A DNA stretch of 23,953 nt from Clostridiales bacterium. Lineage in GTDB: Bacteria > Bacillota > Clostridia > Christensenellales > Aristaeellaceae. Below, one piece after another: positions 14,025 through 21,409 of the stretch (positions within the stretch are counted from its first letter, which is position 1; each line of letters begins with the position of its first letter). Where the stretch lies: the NCBI GenBank assembly GCA_004557805.1, contig SFFS01000016.1, positions 1-23,953 of the forward strand, written 5' to 3'. Under the pieces are notes generated by a model, which did not search any database, was not told where the DNA came from, and saw nothing but the letters and a program-made list of their open reading frames with translations. The translations under genes and the position numbers were made by a program.

Positions 14025-14725
14025 TGCGGCAGCGTGGCCAGCAGCTCTTTCACGCGCTCGTTCGTCGCATAGTTGAGCGGCGAAATGCGGCCCTCCAGAC
14101 AGATTTCCAGCTTCTCCCGCGCGGCGGCGTAATCTCCCGCATCGACGTCGTACAGCGCGAGGAAATAGTTCGTGTCGACCGCGTCGGGCTTAAATTTGAC
14201 AGCCTTTTTGAACCACTTGAGCGCTTCCTTCTTGCCCTCCTCGCCGCCGAGGCGGTAATAGGTCTGCCCCATGTTATCCAATGCGAGCGGATCCTCGTCG
14301 TCGTAATCGACGGCCTGTCTGTTGAACTCCAGCGCCTTTTCAAAATCGCCGGCCTCCACCAGCAGATAGCCCAGCGTGGCGTAACTGTTGCCGCAGGGGT
14401 TCTTGCGGTGCACCTCTTCCAACAGTTCCAGCGCGTAATCCGTTTTTCCCAGCTTCCAACTGCACACCGCATAATTGGTCAGAAGCGTCGCACGCTGCTC
14501 CGGCGTGATGCCGCCCGGAGATTTCTCCGCCTTTTTCAGCACCTCGCGCGCCTTTTCGAATTCGTTTCTGCGCAGAAGCAGAATCGAATACGGCAGCAGA
14601 TATTTCGCATCCGTCAGATTACCCGCGTCGTACAGCGCGGTATACTGCGCATACGCGCCCTCCGTGTCGCCCTTGCTGTGCGCCATCAGCGCCTTGCGCG
14701 CCGCAAACATCTCTTTCAGTCCCAT
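14021..14725 (-). CDS. Tetratricopeptide-repeat protein
   Basis: A 234-residue, almost wholly helical protein with TPR repeats along its length: for example DAKYLLPYSILLLRRNEFEKA, TLLTNYAVCSWKLGKTDYAL, SYATLGYLLVEAGDFEKALE, ALDNMGQTYYRLGGEEGKKEALKWF and TNYFLALYDVDAGDYAAAREKL. There is no signal peptide or membrane helix, so it is cytoplasmic and probably a scaffold for protein contacts. AAGGAGA precedes the ATG. It lies 15 bp after mrfB, whose C-terminal part also has TPR-like repeats, and is coupled to the RluA-family gene downstream. Partner proteins are unknown; a link to MrfAB is only suggested by position. Confidence 0.88.
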   Translation of the reverse strand: MGLKEMFAARKALMAHSKGDTEGAYAQYTALYDAGNLTDAKYLLPYSILLLRRNEFEKAREVLKKAEKSPGGITPEQRATLLTNYAVCSWKLGKTDYALELLEEVHRKNPCGNSYATLGYLLVEAGDFEKALEFNRQAVDYDDEDPLALDNMGQTYYRLGGEEGKKEALKWFKKAVKFKPDAVDTNYFLALYDVDAGDYAAAREKLEICLEGRISPLNYATNERVKELLATLPQ

Positions 14726-14740
14726 TTTCTCGTCTCCTTT

Positions 14741-15856
14741 TTATTCTTTCCGGATTAACCGCAGATATCTTCTTTGCAGCGCTTCCAAGTCGTTCTGCTG
14801 CACATGATAGCGGAAATCGCCGCCTGAAAACTTCGCCAGCGCCTGCTCCGTCACGCGAAGCGCGTCCTTCGGGCGGCCCAGCCGCCATTCGTAGAGAATC
14901 GCCAGCGTCCTGTATGCTTCCAGTCCGCCCTCGCCGCGCGCGATCATCGCCTGATATGTTTCGGCCGCCTGCGCATATTCGTGCGCCCTGGAATACGACG
15001 CGGCCAGTTTTCCGCGCGCAAGCGCGCTGAATTCCGAACCGCTGGCCAGCCGATAGCACCGCCGCGCGCGTTCAGGTTCGCCGAATTTTTCCAGCGCGGA
15101 GCCGACTGCCAGCACGTCGAGCATGCTCTGCTGCTCCTCTGCGCGCTCGTACACATTCGCCATGTGCGCCATCAGCCGCCCGAGGGAAACCACATCCTCC
15201 GCATTATGCCGCATGACCGGCTCGATCAGCGCGAAATCGCCTGTCTTGAGGTATTTGAAATACCGTTCGGGCGCTTCCGCGCCGGGAATGTCGTCCTCGC
15301 GCGCAAAACCGAGGATTTCGCGCTCCAGCGTGCCCAGGTCGCACTTGCCCAAACGCAGCTTCCACGTGCGGCGCGCGGCATGGAGCAGATCGAGGTGCGG
15401 CTTCTCGCGCCATCGATCGCGCATACGCGCCATCAAGAACCGGTCCCGCAGGATGGGAATATCGAACGTCTTCCCATTGAAAGTGACGATGCACTCCGCG
15501 TCCGCCAGCTTCTCTGCAAACAGCGCCAGCTGCGCCGGTTCCTCCGGATAATCGCGCATGAACGCCTGCCGCACCACGAATTCATCGCCTTCCAGCCAGC
15601 CCATTCCGATCAGAAACGCTACCGTTCCCGCACCTGCAAAACCGGTCGTTTCCGTATCGAGATACAGCACCCGCTCCGCTGGAACGTCGCATGTTTCCAG
15701 GCCAAGCCTGCGCAGATCGCGCGCCGTAACCGCGCGCAGCGCGTCCCCCTCCGGAAACGGAAACCGTTCGTCCCGCACAAGGCATTCGAGCTTCTTTTCC
15801 GGCTTGGACGCTTCCTTCGCGACCGCCTTCAGCCGCGCGCGCAGATCGGGAATCAT
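14741..15856 (-). CDS. mrfB: MrfB/YprB-type exonuclease with RNase H-like domain and TPR-like tail
   Basis: A 371-residue protein. The RNase H-like (DEDD) nuclease domain occupies about residues 60-230, with acidic motifs DTETTG (Asp67, Glu69), TFNGKTFDIPIL and HNAEDVVSL, which supply the metal ligands. From about residue 240, helical TPR-like repeats follow (EQQSMLDVLAVGSALEKFGE, ALARGKLAASYSRAHEYAQA, AYRTLAILYEWRLGRPKDAL). In Bacillus subtilis, MrfA (YprA) and MrfB (YprB) form a repair pathway for mitomycin C adducts, with MrfB as the nuclease. The start at 15856 is fixed by an ATGA overlap with the mrfA stop; longer frames run through mrfA. Adjacency with the helicase strongly supports the call. 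Confidence 0.9.
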   Translation of the reverse strand: MIPDLRARLKAVAKEASKPEKKLECLVRDERFPFPEGDALRAVTARDLRRLGLETCDVPAERVLYLDTETTGFAGAGTVAFLIGMGWLEGDEFVVRQAFMRDYPEEPAQLALFAEKLADAECIVTFNGKTFDIPILRDRFLMARMRDRWREKPHLDLLHAARRTWKLRLGKCDLGTLEREILGFAREDDIPGAEAPERYFKYLKTGDFALIEPVMRHNAEDVVSLGRLMAHMANVYERAEEQQSMLDVLAVGSALEKFGEPERARRCYRLASGSEFSALARGKLAASYSRAHEYAQAAETYQAMIARGEGGLEAYRTLAILYEWRLGRPKDALRVTEQALAKFSGGDFRYHVQQNDLEALQRRYLRLIRKE

Positions 15857-18120
15857 CCGACAAGCCGCTGCAAAAGCAGCAGCGCCGTTTTTTTGCCCGC
15901 AGCGCCCACCTCGCCCGCCGGTCCTACGCACGACGGGCAGCCCGCTTCGCACGGACATTCGGCTATCGCGTCGCGCGCGCTGCGCAGCAGCATCGGCAGC
16001 ATATCGTAGACCTTTTCAGCCAGGCCCACGCCGCCGGGGCAGTTATCATAGAGATAAATCGCGGGCTTACGGGTGAACGGATCGCGCGTGCGATAAAGCA
16101 CCGCAATGTCGCGCGGCGCGCACATCAGATACAGCGGCGCAATCTGCCGCAGCATCGTCGAAATTCCCAGCATGCCGCCCTGCAATTCATCCTGCGAAAG
16201 CCCCTCCGCCGCGCTGTCCGGGAGCGTCCACCAGCAGGCGGAGGTGGTCAGTTCCATCTCCGGCAGATCGACGGGACCGAAGCCAAGGTTCTCATGCGTA
16301 TCAAACTTCATCTTTTTGAAAAGCGTTACCATGCTCGTCACCAGCACCTCGCCCAGCGCGCGCGGCGGCACGGCCTGCGCGTCTTCCTTTTCCTGATCGA
16401 GCACGCGCAGATCGACGTTCAGGTCGGCGTCGGTATAATACCCCACGTCCACTCTGCGGATATACGCCTTCTTGTTCTGAAAATCGAGCTTTTCCACCTG
16501 ATACTGCTGCGCCTGATGCATGTAAATCGCCTGCTCATGCAGCAGCATCGGCACGGTATAGCGATCCATCTCTCCGATGATTTTATGGTTCGCCGGATCG
16601 GTAATGTCGACGATCATGAAGTTTTCATCGCCCGCCGATCGCAGGCTGATTTCCGCAGCCGGAAACTCCTCCGTGCTCCAGTGCCACCGGCCGCCCGTAA
16701 GGCGCAGAAAGCCCTGCTCGCCCAGATAGGCCAGCATTGCCTGCGTCGCGTCGGTTCCGCCGAAGCTCTCCCCTTCGAGGAAAGGCAGCTCGAACGCCGC
16801 GCATTTGATATGGTTCATCTGGATATACAGGTTGTCCGGATTGACCAGCGCGTTTTCCGGCGATTTATTGAAGAAATAGTCCGGATGATTGACAATATAC
16901 TGATCGAGCGCCGAGGACGACGCGACCAGAATCGTCAGCGAGGTGCCGCGCCTTCTTCCCGCGCGTCCGGCCTGCTGCCAGGTGCTTGCGATCGTCCCGG
17001 GATAGCCGCACAGCACGCACGCGTCAAGCCGGCCGATATCAATGCCAAGCTCCAGCGCATTCGTGGCCACGACGGCCGTCACGCGCCCATCGCGCAGGCC
17101 GCGCTCGATGTCGCGCCGCTGCGTTGGCAGGTATCCGCCGCGATAGCCGCGCACACGGTCCGCGTTGCCCAGCACGCCGCGCACGAGATCCTTGAGATAT
17201 TTCGTCAGCACTTCCACATGCAGGCGGCTTCGCGCAAAGACGATCGACTGAATATCGTTGCGCACGAGCATCGAAGCGATATTGCGCGTTTCCAGCAGGC
17301 ATGAGCGTCGAATGCCCAGCTGCCGGTTCACGACAGGCGGATTGTACAGCACGATATGCCGCTCGCCCATCGGCGCGCCGTTATCGTCGATAAGCGTCAT
17401 CGGCTCGCCCGTCAGCGTTTCAGCCAGTTCCTTCGGGTTGGCGATGGTCGCAGAACAACAGATGAACTGCGGATGGCTGCCATAAAAAGCGCACAGGCGC
17501 TTTAACCGGCGGATGACGTTGGCCAGGTTCGAGCCGAACACGCCGCGGTAGGCGTGGATTTCGTCGATCACGACATATTTCAGATTTTCGAAAAGCTTCA
17601 CCCATTTGGTATGCCCCGGCAGAATGGCCGCATGCAGCATGTCGGGATTGGTCACGACCACATGCCCCGCCTGACGGATGGAGCGCCGCGCGGCGGCCGG
17701 CGTATCGCCGTCGTAGGTGTACGCCTTAATGGGCACGTCAAGCGCCTCTACCATTTCGTACAGCTCGTGCGCCTGATCGGCGGACAGAGCCTTCGTGGGG
17801 AAAAGGTAGAGGGCGCGCGTATCTTCGTTTTTTAGAATGCTGTTCAGCACCGGCAGATTGTAGCACATGGTTTTGCCGGAAGCCGTGGGCGTGACAACAA
17901 CGATGTTTTCGCCGCGCAGGATCGCGTCCGCTGCCTGCCGCTGATGGGTATAAAGCGCCTGTACGCCGCGGCCGCGCAGCATCGCGGGGATGCGCGCGTC
18001 GATCTCCGGCGGAAACGCCGCGAGCCTTGCCGGACGGGCGGGAATCGTCTCCCAGCGCGTCACGTTTTCCATAAAAGCCGGACTCGATTTCAGCGAGTCG
18101 ATCAGCTGTTCCAGATTCAC
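15853..18120 (-). CDS. mrfA: MrfA/YprA-type DEAD/DEAH helicase
   Basis: A 755-residue superfamily 2 helicase. Visible motifs: Walker A TPTASGKT (about residue 80), DEIH in VIDEIHAYRG, SATI, and the motif VI QQAGRAGRR. The C-terminal DUF1998 domain has YDNCPGGVGLAEKVYD and the cysteine cluster CPCEAGCPSC (Cx1Cx3Cx2C), a zinc site also present in B. subtilis MrfA. It partners with MrfB in mitomycin C repair. Translation starts at GTG 18120 after AGGAGG with an 8-bp gap, 36 bp below a good promoter at 18156-18184. It is coupled to mrfB by an ATGA overlap. No LexA-type operator is visible at the promoter. Confidence 0.95.
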   Translation of the reverse strand: MNLEQLIDSLKSSPAFMENVTRWETIPARPARLAAFPPEIDARIPAMLRGRGVQALYTHQRQAADAILRGENIVVVTPTASGKTMCYNLPVLNSILKNEDTRALYLFPTKALSADQAHELYEMVEALDVPIKAYTYDGDTPAAARRSIRQAGHVVVTNPDMLHAAILPGHTKWVKLFENLKYVVIDEIHAYRGVFGSNLANVIRRLKRLCAFYGSHPQFICCSATIANPKELAETLTGEPMTLIDDNGAPMGERHIVLYNPPVVNRQLGIRRSCLLETRNIASMLVRNDIQSIVFARSRLHVEVLTKYLKDLVRGVLGNADRVRGYRGGYLPTQRRDIERGLRDGRVTAVVATNALELGIDIGRLDACVLCGYPGTIASTWQQAGRAGRRRGTSLTILVASSSALDQYIVNHPDYFFNKSPENALVNPDNLYIQMNHIKCAAFELPFLEGESFGGTDATQAMLAYLGEQGFLRLTGGRWHWSTEEFPAAEISLRSAGDENFMIVDITDPANHKIIGEMDRYTVPMLLHEQAIYMHQAQQYQVEKLDFQNKKAYIRRVDVGYYTDADLNVDLRVLDQEKEDAQAVPPRALGEVLVTSMVTLFKKMKFDTHENLGFGPVDLPEMELTTSACWWTLPDSAAEGLSQDELQGGMLGISTMLRQIAPLYLMCAPRDIAVLYRTRDPFTRKPAIYLYDNCPGGVGLAEKVYDMLPMLLRSARDAIAECPCEAGCPSCVGPAGEVGAAGKKTALLLLQRLVG

Positions 18121-18155
18121 CTGCCGGGCCTCCTGCGTATGAAATGCTGGAGGAT

Positions 18156-18184
18156 ATTATATCAGAACGTCCGGCTTCCCGCAA
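18156..18184 (-). promoter_or_regulatory. Extended -10 promoter of the mrfA-mrfB block
   Basis: On the minus strand: -35 TTGCGG (18184-18179), 17-bp spacer, -10 TATAAT (18161-18156) preceded by TGA, i.e. an extended -10 (TGnTATAAT). It lies in the 68-bp gap between the histidine kinase stop and the mrfA GTG and probably drives mrfA, mrfB, the TPR gene and the RluA-family gene. Confidence 0.82.
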
Positions 18185-18188
18185 CCGC

Positions 18189-18869
18189 TTACAGGGCGGC
18201 GGATTCGTTTTTCGGCGCGCCCTGCGCGCCCATATCCGCAGCCGCATCCGGCAGATAAAGCGCAAACGTCGTGCCCCTGCCGGGATCTACGGCGCAATCG
18301 ACCCGCACGCCGAGTTCGCGCGCTGTGCGCCAGACGATAGAAAGCCCCGTGCCCTCGCTCATTTCACCGCGCACGAACGCTTCGCGCTGCGTCCGGGAAA
18401 GCCCGCATCCCGTATCGGAAACGAGAAGAACCGTCCTTCCCGCCCTGCGCGCCGCCGCGACATGCACGCACCCGCCCGTGGGCGTATAGCGAATCGCGTT
18501 AAAGACCAGATTGAACAGGATGCGCCGCAGCGGCTCCTCCTCGCAGTTCAAACGCAGCCCGCTCTCCGCATCGCAGAACAGGCGCACGCCGTTCTCGTCC
18601 GCACTTGCCGCAGCCGCTTCGCATATCTCGTTCAGCAGCGTTTCGGCGCCGCGCGCGTTTTCCCGCTCGCCCTTCGACGCGCTGCACGGCGCGAACCTGC
18701 CCAGCAGGTTCATCGCTTCCCTGACGTTTCTGCGGATTACCGCAAAATACTTTTTTCTCCTTTCCATATCCTGCGCGCCGTTTTCAAGCAAACCGGACGC
18801 CGCCAGGATCATCTGGAGACAATTCTTCACGTCGTGTGCAATGCCGACTCCTTCTGGTAGAGACTTCAT
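18189..18869 (-). CDS. Cytoplasmic sensor histidine kinase without a sensor domain
   Basis: About 226 residues with only the kinase core. The phosphoacceptor site is GIAHDVKNCLQMIL (His12), followed by a helical dimerisation region and an ATP-binding domain with N box NLVFNAIRYT, G1 box DTGCGL, and G2 box EGTGLSIV. No membrane helix, PAS or HAMP region precedes the H box. The ATG at 18869 (MKSLPEGVG) is chosen because a promoter at 18919-18947 lies inside the longer frame, so the upstream ATG at 18950 cannot be on that transcript; a TTG near 18908 is another possibility. No response regulator gene is adjacent, so it may feed a distant regulator such as Spo0A. That is inference. Confidence 0.85.
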   Translation of the reverse strand: MKSLPEGVGIAHDVKNCLQMILAASGLLENGAQDMERRKKYFAVIRRNVREAMNLLGRFAPCSASKGERENARGAETLLNEICEAAAASADENGVRLFCDAESGLRLNCEEEPLRRILFNLVFNAIRYTPTGGCVHVAAARRAGRTVLLVSDTGCGLSRTQREAFVRGEMSEGTGLSIVWRTARELGVRVDCAVDPGRGTTFALYLPDAAADMGAQGAPKNESAAL

Positions 18870-18918
18870 ACCGTTCAAACACCTCAAAGCAAGAATTCTG
18901 TTTGTCAACTTTTCCTGT

Positions 18919-18947
18919 ATTATACCATATTCTTCTAAATTTGTCAT
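18919..18947 (-). promoter_or_regulatory. Extended -10 promoter of the histidine kinase gene
   Basis: On the minus strand: -35 ATGACA (18947-18942), 17-bp spacer, and -10 TATAAT (18924-18919) preceded by TGG, an extended -10. The leader to ATG 18869 is about 40 bases and contains GAGGTG as a weak ribosome binding site. Confidence 0.8.
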
Positions 18948-19005
18948 CATTTTTTAACATATTTAACGCCGATTTCGTAGCACTTTCGCTCGACACGATT
19001 TGACA

Positions 19006-19049
19006 AAAAACCGCCCCTTTGCATCCTTCAATGGCAAAGGGACGGTTTT
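19006..19049 (-). terminator. Strong hairpin terminator downstream of the SRP RNA gene
   Basis: A long stem (CCCTTTGC with GCAAAGGG, extended through one mismatch to AAAACCG/CGGTTTT) around an 11-base loop. On the minus strand the stem is followed by TTTTTT (19011-19006); on the plus strand the tract is shorter (TTTTC). It is a second, backup terminator for the SRP RNA transcript and insulates the histidine kinase gene. Confidence 0.75.
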
Positions 19050-19065
19050 CAGCCCAATAAAAAAA

Positions 19066-19183
19066 GGCCGCTCAAGCCAGGAACACCCGCGGCACATGAC
19101 GCACATCGCTTACTGCTGCTTTCTTCCGAACCTGACAGGGTTCACGAGGCGGCATTGCACGGGACCCGGCTGTCATCGCAGCC
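19066..19183 (-). ncRNA. ffs: Signal recognition particle RNA, small bacterial (4.5S) type
   Basis: The minus strand carries the invariant SRP domain: GTCAGGTTCGGAAGAAAGCA at about 19136-19117, with the GGAA tetraloop that binds the Ffh protein; E. coli 4.5S RNA has GTCAGGTCCGGAAGGAAGCA here. Flanking arms pair outward: GCCGGG with CCTGGC, CCCG with CGGG, and the ends GGCTGC (19183-19178) with GCGGCC (19071-19066). The last helix is followed at once by seven U (19065-19059), so it doubles as an intrinsic terminator. Length about 118 bases, the small form without an Alu domain. Ends are estimated from pairing and promoter position. It directs co-translational membrane targeting. Confidence 0.93.
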
Positions 19184-19190
19184 AAGGATT

Positions 19191-19219
19191 AGTATAACAG
19201 GTTTCCATCAAAAAATCAA
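19191..19219 (-). promoter_or_regulatory. Promoter of the SRP RNA gene
   Basis: On the minus strand: -35 TTGATT (19219-19214), 17-bp spacer, -10 TATACT (19196-19191), placing the start of transcription within a few bases of the predicted RNA 5' end near 19183. Confidence 0.8.
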
Positions 19220-19286
19220 TCCCTTTGTTTTACGTTTCGAAAGTGCGAATCGCCGCGCCTTTCTGCGCCATTTCTTCTCCCGCCGC

Positions 19287-19315
19287 TTGCGCAAAACGCA
19301 AATGCGCGATAAAAT
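19287..19315 (+). promoter_or_regulatory. Promoter of the walJ operon
   Basis: -35 TTGCGC (19287-19292), 17-bp spacer, -10 TAAAAT (19310-19315), 36 bp upstream of the ATG at 19352. The stretch 19220-19286 between this and the SRP RNA promoter shows no gene. Confidence 0.6.
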
Positions 19316-19351
19316 ACCTCTTACACACATGAAGACACAGGAGGCGGATGA

Positions 19352-20158
19352 ATGCCCATAGCCTTTTGCCCGCTCCGCAGCGGTTCAAGCGGAAATTCTC
19401 TTTTTGTTTCGGCGGGCGGCGCCAATCTGCTGCTCGACGCAGGCCTTTCCGGCAAGACCGTTGAAGAGGCGCTTCGCGCCGCCGGAGGCGATCCCTCGCA
19501 GCTCTGCGGCATTCTCGTCTCACACGAGCACTCCGATCACATCAAGGGCGTAGGCGTTCTCAGCCGCCGCTACGATCTTCCCGTTTACGCTACGGAAAAA
19601 ACGTGGCTCGCCATGGAATCGAAGCCCGGCATGCAGAACATCGCGCTGAAAAACCGGCGCGTCTTTTCCGCAAACGAAAGCTTCTATATTCATGATCTGG
19701 CCGTAACGCCATTCTCCATCCCGCACGACGCGGCCGATCCCGTCGGCTTCGCGCTTGAAACAGGCGGCCGCAAGCTCTGTGTGGCCACCGACCTCGGCCA
19801 TATCGCCAAGGGCTGGATGGAGGCTGTTTCCGGCGCGGACCTTCTTCTGCTGGAAGCGAACCACGATCCGGAAATGCTCTTCACCTCGGAACGCTACACC
19901 TCCGCACTTAAATCGCGCATCTATGGCTCCCGCGGCCATCTCTCCAACGACGATTGCGGTAAGGCGCTTGTCCGTCTTGCCGAAACGGGCGTGCGAAACG
20001 TAATCCTCGGCCATCTGAGCCAGGAGACGAACAACCCCGAGCTGGCGTTCGACACCGTCTGCCGCACGCTTTCCGACAACGGCATCAAGCCGCAGGCCGA
20101 TATGCGCGTCGATCTTGCCTGGCGCGACCATCTGGGCGGTTACTATGAAATCGGCTGA
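19352..20158 (+). CDS. walJ: WalJ/YycJ-type metallo-beta-lactamase-fold hydrolase
   Basis: A 268-residue MBL-fold protein of the YycJ/WalJ group. It shows the metal site HEHSDHIKG (His58, His60, Asp62, His63), the preceding strand LLLDAGLSGKTVEEAL, and later ligands in PHDAADPVGF, VATDLGHIAKG, EANHDPEML and VILGHLSQETNN. Its opening CPLRSGSSGNSLFV is characteristic. WalJ is linked to the WalRK cell-wall regulon and proposed to act as a nuclease or in replication-linked wall control; its exact reaction is unsettled. AGGAGG precedes the ATG by 7 bp. Here walR and walK are not adjacent upstream, unlike the B. subtilis operon. The next gene overlaps its end by 14 bases. Confidence 0.9.
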   Translation: MPIAFCPLRSGSSGNSLFVSAGGANLLLDAGLSGKTVEEALRAAGGDPSQLCGILVSHEHSDHIKGVGVLSRRYDLPVYATEKTWLAMESKPGMQNIALKNRRVFSANESFYIHDLAVTPFSIPHDAADPVGFALETGGRKLCVATDLGHIAKGWMEAVSGADLLLLEANHDPEMLFTSERYTSALKSRIYGSRGHLSNDDCGKALVRLAETGVRNVILGHLSQETNNPELAFDTVCRTLSDNGIKPQADMRVDLAWRDHLGGYYEIG

Positions 20159-20912
20159 CGCGCGTTATGCTGCACCGCTCTGCTGTCTGATTGCGCTCGC
20201 AGGCGCGGACGGCTGGGCTTTTCTGCCGCACAGCGGAAACGCCGTGCTCGAAGCCGCGTTTGCCTGCGTGTGGATGCTCGCGTTCTATTGCGCTCCTGCG
20301 GCGCTGCTGCGTCTGCGCGCTGTGCCGTTTTCCGTCAGGACGCGCGGCGCCATATGGCTTTTGATTCCCGCGGCGTTCGCGGGCGCGGCCGTGTGCGCGC
20401 GCCTGACGGTTTTCTGGTGTCGTGCGCTCTCCCGAGCGGGAATTTTCGTTTCCGCCATCTCCGCTCCCTTGTCGTGGTTGGATAACCTTCCGCTGCTTTT
20501 TTCTGCATGTCTTGCGCCCGCGTTCTGTGAAGAATTTCTTTTCCGCGGCGTGATGCTGCCCGCTGCGCCGCGCCGCGCGCTGCTTTTCTCCTCCGCAGTG
20601 TTCGCGCTGTTTCACGGCGCAGGTTCGTTCCCCGTTTCGTTTTGCAACGGCCTGATTCTCGGTCGGGTCGCGCTTACATGGGGGCTGCTGCCCGCAGCGC
20701 TGTATCATTTTTGCTTTAACGCGGGCGTTCTGTTTTTCAGCATGGTTCCTCTCTCCGGCTGGGTTCTCGCGCCGGCTGCGGCGCTCTGGTTCGCGCTGCT
20801 GGCCGCATCGCTGAAATGGCGGCGCGAAGCGCCCGAATCCGCCAAAGCGTCCCCCTCGCTATGCGCCGCGCTGTTCGGCTGGCTCTGCGTGCGGCTGATC
20901 CTCTCGCTCTAA
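20145..20912 (+). CDS. CPBP family intramembrane metalloprotease/glutamic protease
   Basis: A 255-residue polytopic membrane protein with the CPBP (Abi) signatures: CEEFLFRG (Glu129, Glu130, Arg134), ALFHGAG (His157) and HFCFNAG (His188, Asn192), all in hydrophobic surroundings. These proteins cleave CAAX-like or other membrane substrates, and many bacterial members serve in bacteriocin immunity or protein maturation. The start at 20145 (MKSADARYAA) lies 14 bases inside the walJ end, so translation is probably coupled. It sits between walJ and rlmH, where many Firmicutes have an HtrA-type serine protease. The substrate is unknown. Confidence 0.9.
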   Translation: MKSADARYAAPLCCLIALAGADGWAFLPHSGNAVLEAAFACVWMLAFYCAPAALLRLRAVPFSVRTRGAIWLLIPAAFAGAAVCARLTVFWCRALSRAGIFVSAISAPLSWLDNLPLLFSACLAPAFCEEFLFRGVMLPAAPRRALLFSSAVFALFHGAGSFPVSFCNGLILGRVALTWGLLPAALYHFCFNAGVLFFSMVPLSGWVLAPAAALWFALLAASLKWRREAPESAKASPSLCAALFGWLCVRLILSL

Positions 20913-20929
20913 TCCTCGGAGGTGTTTTC

Positions 20930-21409
20930 ATGACGACCGTAATTCTCTGCGTAGGCAAGCTCAAGGAAGCCTACTGGCGTGACGCCGCCGCCGAATACAC
21001 GAAACGGCTCCAGCGGTTCGGGCCTGTTTCCATCATAGAACTGCCCGATCTGCCGGAGCCGAAAAACGCTTCCGAAGCCGATATTCAAAAACTGATCGCA
21101 CAGGAAGGCGAAGCCATGCTGGCGCAGCTCAAGCCGCGCGATTATGTCGTCGCATTGTGCATCGACAGCAAGCAGCGCAGCTCCATCGAGTTTGCAGCCG
21201 ATCTGTCGCGCATCGAAAATTCCGGCGCTGCCCGCGCGGTTTACGCCATCGGCGGTTCGAACGGGCTTTCTCCCGCGTTCATCCGCCGCGCAAACGCACG
21301 CTTCTCCTTTTCTCCCATGACGTTCCCACATCAGCTTGCCCGCATTATGCTGCTTGAGCAGCTTTACCGTGCGCGGAAAATTCTCGCCAACGAAACCTAC
21401 CACAAGTGA
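20930..21409 (+). CDS. rlmH: 23S rRNA (pseudouridine-1915-N3)-methyltransferase RlmH
   Basis: A 159-residue SPOUT methyltransferase of standard length. It starts MTTVILCVGKLKEAYWRDAAAEY and contains the knot region AIGGSNGLSP, then FSFSPMTFPHQLARIMLLEQLYRA and the typical end ILANETYHK. It methylates pseudouridine 1915 in helix 69 of 23S rRNA using SAM. GGAGGTG lies just upstream of the ATG, 17 bp after the CPBP gene. Its 3' end overlaps the convergent truA by 13 bases, leaving no room for a terminator between. Confidence 0.96.
   Translation: MTTVILCVGKLKEAYWRDAAAEYTKRLQRFGPVSIIELPDLPEPKNASEADIQKLIAQEGEAMLAQLKPRDYVVALCIDSKQRSSIEFAADLSRIENSGAARAVYAIGGSNGLSPAFIRRANARFSFSPMTFPHQLARIMLLEQLYRARKILANETYHK

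Noticed and set aside
18140..18190. LexA/DinR damage box at the mrfA promoter
   Set aside because: Only a single GAAC half-site-like stretch is present, with no matching inverted GTTC at the right spacing.
18885..18912. TTGACA on the minus strand near 18907 as another histidine kinase promoter
   Set aside because: No -10-like sequence lies 16-18 bp downstream; the extended -10 promoter at 18919-18947 is much better.
18951..19065. A short protein-coding gene at 19000-19197 on the plus strand
   Set aside because: The frame crosses the terminator hairpin and the SRP RNA gene, and has no ribosome binding site.
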